Source: Desulfuromusa sp.
GTDB lineage: Bacteria > Desulfobacterota > Desulfuromonadia > Desulfuromonadales > Geopsychrobacteraceae
Length of the DNA stretch: 32,196 nt
NCBI GenBank assembly: GCA_029933365.1
Contig: JAOZOH010000025.1
Coordinates: forward strand, 1 to 32,196
Reading direction: 5' to 3'
Part shown: positions 27,901 through 32,196 of the stretch, piece after piece
Layout: every line of letters begins with the position of its first letter
How positions within the stretch are numbered: the stretch's first letter is position 1
Notes under the pieces: generated by a model
Seen by the model: only the letters and a program-made list of their open reading frames with translations
What the model was told of the DNA's origin: nothing
Database searches by the model: none
Translations under genes and position numbers: made by a program

Positions 27901-27919
27901 GCTTAATTGATATTTAAAA

Positions 27920-29650
27920 TCAGGCCGGCTTGTTTTTGCCAATACCTAGCCATGTTTTTAGCCAGATACCGCTGAGTGCGTAGGAGTAGAGCCAGGTACC
28001 AAACAGGATAAAGATAAAAGCTTTGATAATATCCATCGATGAACCGTTAAGTGAAAAGCCGGGGACAAAACCAAACAGCAATGGGCCAAGGTAGAGGAAC
28101 TTGGCAAACTTGAATGCGGAAAAAGCTGTTTTCCACATACTGGCACCGGCGATTGTGGCACCGGCAAATGCGGCGATACAAACAGGTGGGGTAATATTGG
28201 AGTCCTGGGATAACCAGTAAACGATCATGTGTGAAGCAAGTTCGTTGACACCCAAATGGGTTAGCGCCGGAACGGCAACAACGGCTGTAATCAAATAGGC
28301 TGCGGTGACCGGAACTCCCATCCCCAGAACCAGTGAAGCCAGAGCAATCAGCAGGATGGTCATAACCAGCGAGCCGCCGGCGAGATTGATGACGATATCG
28401 GCAAAGGTTAAAACCAGACCACTGTAGGTCAGGACGCCAATAATAATACCGATAACACCGACTGTTGCACCGATCTTGAGACTACTCTCGGTACCGTTGC
28501 GAGCTGCTTCCAGAAATTCTTTAGGACCCATGCGGGTCTCTTTGCGAACCCATGAGATAGCAATACAGGAGATCAAGCCGAGGATGGCAGAGTAGCCAGG
28601 TGAATAGCCGTAGAGCATGAATATGGTGATAGTGACCAAAGGAATTGTATAGAACCATTCTTTTTTGAAGATTGCCATGGCGCTTTCTTCCGATTTTTCA
28701 CCAACGATACCGTCCTTCTTTGCTACGTAATGAACCATAACAAAAACACTGAAGAAATACATGAAGGCCGGAAACAGGGCGACGAGCATGATTCTCGAAT
28801 AAGGTAGTCCAGTCAGTTCGGCCATGATGAAGCCACCGGCACCCATGATTGGTGGCATGAACATCCCGCCGATTGAAGCTGCAGGCTCAATGCCGCCAGC
28901 AACGTGTGGTTTGAAACCGGCTTTTTTCATCATCGGAATGGTGAAAGCTCCGGTTGAAACGACATTCGCAATGGCGCTACCTGAAATGGAACCGAACAGG
29001 CCAGAGGCAATAACGGCAACTTTGCCTGGACCACCAACTTTGTGACCGACAGCTGCCAGAGGGAAATCGATAAAAAATTTCTGTGCGCCACATTTTTCCA
29101 GAAATGCACCGAACAGAACAAAGAGAATAATGTAGGTCGCAAGAACATTAGCCATAATGCCGAAGATACCGTCACTCTTATAAAAAATCGAAACACAAAG
29201 CTCTGGAAAAGTTGCCCCGGCATGTGAGATGAGGTCGGGCATGTAATCGCCGTATACACCATAGGCAAGCATGACGACGCCGATAATGACAAAGACGCTG
29301 CCAACGACCCGTCGAGCCAGTTCAATACTTATCAGGACTCCGGCAACAGCCATGACCGCGTCCAGTGTTGTCTCAGCCCCTGTGCGGTAGTTGATCGCCT
29401 CAAAATTAAACATCCAATAGGCGATGGTGATAACCGAAATGGCGATCAAGAGATAGTCGACAATCCGCATCAACGTTGATTTGCACTTGTATAAAAGGAA
29501 AACAAGAATGTAGGTGATGATGACGTAAATGCCACGGTGAAACTGTGTCGATGCAGGAGATATGACAGCAGCATAAGAGTAAAACAACAGCAGGAAGAGG
29601 GCACAAACATCAAAGAAGATCTGCTCAATTTTGTTTAATTCATTATACAC
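27920..29650 (-). CDS. TRAP transporter fused permease (DctQM-type, TAXI system)
   Basis: A 576-residue polytopic membrane protein of the 4TM/12TM fused TRAP permease type, which uses an ion gradient to import a substrate delivered by a TAXI binding protein. The N-terminal part (about 1-120) has four membrane segments corresponding to DctQ. The rest is DctM-like, with GLFGSISGSAIANVVSTGAF, the conserved GIEPAASIGGMFMPPIMGAG and LGMGVPVTAAYLI. It is on the short side for this fusion family. The start is GTG at 29650 with AGAGG six bases upstream; it gives MYNELNKIEQ. It lies 174 bases downstream of the binding-protein gene and is separated from it by an intrinsic terminator. Confidence 0.93.
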   Translation of the reverse strand: MYNELNKIEQIFFDVCALFLLLFYSYAAVISPASTQFHRGIYVIITYILVFLLYKCKSTLMRIVDYLLIAISVITIAYWMFNFEAINYRTGAETTLDAVMAVAGVLISIELARRVVGSVFVIIGVVMLAYGVYGDYMPDLISHAGATFPELCVSIFYKSDGIFGIMANVLATYIILFVLFGAFLEKCGAQKFFIDFPLAAVGHKVGGPGKVAVIASGLFGSISGSAIANVVSTGAFTIPMMKKAGFKPHVAGGIEPAASIGGMFMPPIMGAGGFIMAELTGLPYSRIMLVALFPAFMYFFSVFVMVHYVAKKDGIVGEKSEESAMAIFKKEWFYTIPLVTITIFMLYGYSPGYSAILGLISCIAISWVRKETRMGPKEFLEAARNGTESSLKIGATVGVIGIIIGVLTYSGLVLTFADIVINLAGGSLVMTILLIALASLVLGMGVPVTAAYLITAVVAVPALTHLGVNELASHMIVYWLSQDSNITPPVCIAAFAGATIAGASMWKTAFSAFKFAKFLYLGPLLFGFVPGFSLNGSSMDIIKAFIFILFGTWLYSYALSGIWLKTWLGIGKNKPA

Positions 29651-29761
29651 GGAAAACCTCTGTTCAGTTAAAAGTTCAGGTTATTAACTTGGGAGCACGA
29701 AATAATGAACAAAAATATAAACAAGCCAGTTTGTTCACTATGCCCTGTTCCTGAGTAAAGT

Positions 29762-29798
29762 AACAAAAATATTGGGGCAGGGTGAAACACCCTGCCCC
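29762..29798 (-). terminator. Intrinsic terminator between TAXI binding protein and permease genes
   Basis: A perfect 11-base stem GGGGCAGGGTG (29774-29784) and CACCCTGCCCC (29788-29798) with a three-base loop. On the minus strand the stem is followed by AATATTTTTGTTA, a usable though imperfect T-tract. It lies 27 bases after the binding-protein stop and would reduce read-through into the permease gene, giving more binding protein than permease. Confidence 0.8.
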
Positions 29799-29824
29799 GA
29801 ATGAACAATGATCAAGAGAATGGC

Positions 29825-30787
29825 TTAGAGAACGCCTTTTTCTTTCCAGAACTTGATAGCACCTGGGTGCATTGGAGTTACGATGCCATCAGCACCTTTA
29901 GCAACTGACATGGCCTTGAAGGTTTTCTTTTGAGCAACCATGTGTGCCAGACCTTCAGGGGTGTAGATTACAGAGAGAAGCTTGTAGACGACATCATCAG
30001 AAACGTCTTTGTTGGCGACCCAAAGAGCTGAATCCTGGAAAGCTGGTGTGTCGGTGTCAACGCCTTTGTAGGTGCCAGCCGGAACAGCAAGTTTTCCGAA
30101 GTATGGGTATTTTTTGAAGAAGCCAGAGGCTTCTGCATCAGCACCCAGGTCGATCATTTCAATATCGTTGGTTTGGGCAGCCATAATGACAGCACCGGAT
30201 GGAAAGGCAGTAAAGAGCCAGAAGGCGTCCAGTTGGTTGTTACCGAAAGCGGCTGCGGCATCGTTGTAACCCATGGCATTGCGCTCAATTTTATCCCAAA
30301 CGCCCATGTGGCTGAAGAACAGTTCGCAGTTAGCGAATGCGCCAGAACCAGCGTTACCAACGCCGACTTTTTTGCCAACCAAGTCTTTAACCGACTTGAT
30401 GCCGGAGCCTTTTTTGACAACCAGCTGTGCAGGGGCACCATAGAGGAAGGAGACTGCACGCACGTCAGTGTACTTTTTAGGATCATTTTTCATCATGCCG
30501 TTAGCGCCGAGATAAACATGACCTGAGTAAACAGTGGCAAAGTCCATTTTGCCGGAGTTAACCTTGCGCAGATTCTCTACCGAACCAGCTGAGGATTGTG
30601 CTTTAACACTGATGGAATCAATAGCTTTTACTGGGCCATAAACCTGAATGGCGTTTGCTACGGTTTGAAAGGTACCACCGGCTGGGCCACCACCGAAAAC
30701 AATACGATCCTTTTTGGCAAGAGCCGGCATGCTAAAGGCGACGGTTGCTACGATAAGTAGTGACAAAACTTTAACAACTTGTTTCAT
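29825..30787 (-). CDS. TAXI-family TRAP transporter solute-binding protein
   Basis: A 320-residue periplasmic binding protein of the TAXI (TRAP-associated extracytoplasmic immunogenic) type. The signal peptide is residues 1-24, with cleavage likely after PALA. The mature protein starts with IVFGGGPAGGTFQTVANAI, the family hallmark, followed by SSAGSVENLRKVNSGKMDFA and VGKKVGVGNAGSGAFANCE. The ATG has AAGGAG with about nine bases of spacing. The gene leads the transporter operon; the fused permease follows. TAXI systems elsewhere have been linked to glutamate or other organic anions; the ligand here cannot be read from sequence. Confidence 0.94.
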   Translation of the reverse strand: MKQVVKVLSLLIVATVAFSMPALAKKDRIVFGGGPAGGTFQTVANAIQVYGPVKAIDSISVKAQSSAGSVENLRKVNSGKMDFATVYSGHVYLGANGMMKNDPKKYTDVRAVSFLYGAPAQLVVKKGSGIKSVKDLVGKKVGVGNAGSGAFANCELFFSHMGVWDKIERNAMGYNDAAAAFGNNQLDAFWLFTAFPSGAVIMAAQTNDIEMIDLGADAEASGFFKKYPYFGKLAVPAGTYKGVDTDTPAFQDSALWVANKDVSDDVVYKLLSVIYTPEGLAHMVAQKKTFKAMSVAKGADGIVTPMHPGAIKFWKEKGVL

Positions 30788-31286
30788 TTTACATTCTCCT
30801 TAGTGTGGGTTGATAATATGTGTGCTACAACAAAGTCAGATCGCTGGATTAGCATTTCTGACACAAACAAACGTACAACAAGTTACTTATTTTTCTTATA
30901 CCCCATATGAAAGTTGAAAGCATATAAAAAATACCATTCTATTTTTGGAGCTGCAGCTCTTTACCGCAAGGATAATGCCATTATTAGAATCATGGTTTTT
31001 TTTAGCTGATCTGCGTAAACATACGTGGTACTAGCTGTTTTCTCGATAAATTTAAAAATGTATTGGTAATATTTATGGCTAGTTTTAGCCATCAGTGGTT
31101 AGAAATTGCCATTTAATGTGGTTGCATTGATAGCCGCTAGAACTCGATTATATTGTTTAACAATATTCCGGGGGTTACCTCTCAGATTCATTTGATGGAC
31201 AGCATTCTGCTCTATCAAACGGCTTGAGCCGTTGATTATCGTTTGATTGAGGGTGGTTTATATTATTGGTTAGAGGAGCGTGGTGG
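30788..31286. other. Dyad-rich divergent spacer between the TAXI gene and ispE
   Basis: About 500 AT-rich bases without a convincing gene. It holds the divergent upstream regions of the TAXI gene (minus) and ispE (plus). Several perfect dyads are visible: GAGCTGCAGCTC (30948-30959), ATGGCTA/TAGCCAT with a four-base loop (31075-31092) and ATATTGTT-T-AACAATAT (31150-31166). Near ispE, ATCAAACG (31214-31221) can pair with CGTTTGAT (31240-31247), or part of it with GCCGTT (31228-31233). A ten-codon reading frame MDSILLYQTA (31195-31227) ends inside that hairpin. A weak -10 TATTAT for the TAXI gene reads on the minus strand at 30818-30813, and TATATT lies at 31258-31263 before ispE; neither has a good -35. 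Confidence 0.5.
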
Positions 31287-32132
31287 ATGTTGAAAAAGAC
31301 TTTTAAAGCTCCGGCTAAGATTAATCTGTGCCTGCACGTGTTGGGTCGGCTGGAAAACGGGTATCATGAACTTGCAATGGCGATGCAACGAGTTGATCTG
31401 TATGATGATGTGCAGGTAAAACTTGGTGGTTTGCCAGGGATACGTGTGGTTTGCTCTGGGGTTAAGCTGCCACCAGATGAGGCGAATATCGCCGCGCGGG
31501 CGGCTCGATTGTTTCTTGAGGAAACTCAGATCGGGGTTGGAATAGATATCCAAATTAAAAAGCGGATACCCGTCGCTGCTGGTTTGGGCGGTGGATCTTC
31601 GGATGCAGCAACCGTTCTACTTGGATTGTCCGAATTGCTTGAGGTTTCCCTGAGCCCTGAACAGCTTCTTGAAATTGGGAGTCGCCTGGGAGCCGATGTC
31701 CCCTTTTTCATATTTCAACAGCCAGCCTGGGCGACTGGAATCGGGACTAAACTTGAGCCGTTGCCGGTTTTGCCGGAGGTTGCTTATCTGTTAATTAACC
31801 CAGGAATAGCTGTATCGACTGCCGAGGTTTACCGAAGTTTACAGTTGACAAAAGGGGGTGAACTGGCTAACCTTCCAAGGTTTTCTGTCGTGACGAGAGC
31901 TGATCTTTGCGCTGCATTGCACAATGACCTTGAGTCGGTGACTCTGCAACGATTTCCACTTATAGAAGAAATTAAGCAGCGGTTGCTTGCTCACGGAGCT
32001 TCAGGCGCTCTGATGTCGGGCAGTGGCGCCACTGTTTTTGGCGTTTATTCCGACTTTACGGCGGCAAGCAGGGCGGCTGATGAACTGGCTGCAGGAACGG
32101 ATTGGCTGGTATGTCCAGTTCATCCAATTTAG
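31287..32132 (+). CDS. ispE: 4-diphosphocytidyl-2-C-methyl-D-erythritol kinase IspE
   Basis: A 281-residue GHMP kinase of the non-mevalonate isoprenoid pathway; it phosphorylates the 2-hydroxyl of CDP-methylerythritol with ATP. The N-terminus APAKINLCLHVLGRLENGYHE carries the catalytic Lys11. The ATP loop PVAAGLGGGSSDAA is at 95-108, and LGADVPFF holds the second catalytic residue Asp137. A third GHMP motif, GASGALMSGSGATVFG, is near the end. ATG 31287 is chosen because GAGGAG (31273-31278) lies eight bases upstream; an in-frame codon at 31266 would put that site inside the coding region. The product leads toward undecaprenyl phosphate, the lipid used by MraY. Confidence 0.96.
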   Translation: MLKKTFKAPAKINLCLHVLGRLENGYHELAMAMQRVDLYDDVQVKLGGLPGIRVVCSGVKLPPDEANIAARAARLFLEETQIGVGIDIQIKKRIPVAAGLGGGSSDAATVLLGLSELLEVSLSPEQLLEIGSRLGADVPFFIFQQPAWATGIGTKLEPLPVLPEVAYLLINPGIAVSTAEVYRSLQLTKGGELANLPRFSVVTRADLCAALHNDLESVTLQRFPLIEEIKQRLLAHGASGALMSGSGATVFGVYSDFTAASRAADELAAGTDWLVCPVHPI

Positions 32133-32152
32133 CCTGACATGCAGATTTGAGG

Positions 32153-32181
32153 TTGACAGCAGAAACCAACTTGGGTAAAAC
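32153..32181 (+). promoter_or_regulatory. Candidate sigma70 promoter at the right edge
   Basis: Consensus TTGACA (32153-32158) is followed after 17 bases by TAAAAC (32176-32181, four of six). It lies 20 bases after the ispE stop and would start a transcript just beyond the window. Genes after ispE in relatives are often a tRNA and prs, but nothing in the window shows which is present. Confidence 0.5.
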
Positions 32182-32196
32182 CTGCCGGTTTGTTGC

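Noticed and set aside
30800..30960. Sigma54 promoter for the TAXI transporter
   Set aside because: A TGG...GC pair occurs on the minus strand, but the gap between GG and GC is twelve bases, not ten, and the flanking consensus is poor.

Overview
The window looks like a chromosome segment of a deltaproteobacterium of the Desulfuromonadales type (Geobacter/Pelobacter/Desulfuromonas relatives). This is inferred from gene content and order and from the general look of the proteins; no database search was possible. Almost every base belongs to recognisable housekeeping or metabolic genes. No CRISPR array, phage, transposase or RNA gene was seen.

Layout. (1) 1-4819: the tail of a TIGR03790-like protein and a dimethylarginine dimethylaminohydrolase-like enzyme on the plus strand. 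An acylphosphatase and the NAD-dependent DNA ligase ligA lie on the minus strand, followed by a plus-strand CNNM/CorC-type membrane protein with CBS domains. (2) 4960-22540: a complete-looking division and cell wall (dcw) cluster, mraZ-rsmH-ftsL-ftsI-murE-murF-mraY-murD-ftsW-murG-murC-ddl-ftsQ-ftsA-ftsZ. It starts with a near-consensus promoter and three tandem MraZ-box-like repeats and ends with a strong intrinsic terminator. The genes abut or overlap except at three places: ftsI/murE and mraY/murD, where related palindromic repeats sit, and ftsA/ftsZ, where a separate ftsZ promoter is likely. murB is absent from its usual place between murC and ddl. (3) 22621-27184: a three-gene plus-strand operon encoding a long-chain acyl-CoA synthetase-like enzyme, a B12-binding-type radical SAM protein and an E2-like acyltransferase with no lipoyl domain. 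(4) 27364-30787: on the minus strand, a small lipoprotein gene and a TAXI-type TRAP transporter (binding protein, then fused permease) with an intrinsic terminator between its two genes. (5) 30788-32196: a dyad-rich divergent spacer, ispE, and a promoter pointing out of the window.

How the genes work together. The dcw genes make lipid II from UDP-MurNAc (murC, murD, murE, murF, ddl, mraY, murG) and build the divisome that polymerises it at the septum (ftsL, ftsI, ftsW, ftsQ, ftsA, ftsZ). MraZ and RsmH are the regulatory and rRNA-modifying pair at the head of the cluster.

The least explained items are three long imperfect palindromes that each begin 1-7 bases after a stop codon, two of them inside the dcw operon with compensatory base changes; the atypical GTGTCAA version of the MraZ operator; and the lipoyl-less E2 in the acyl-CoA synthetase/radical SAM operon. 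I did not find anything that can be called a new defence or mobile system.
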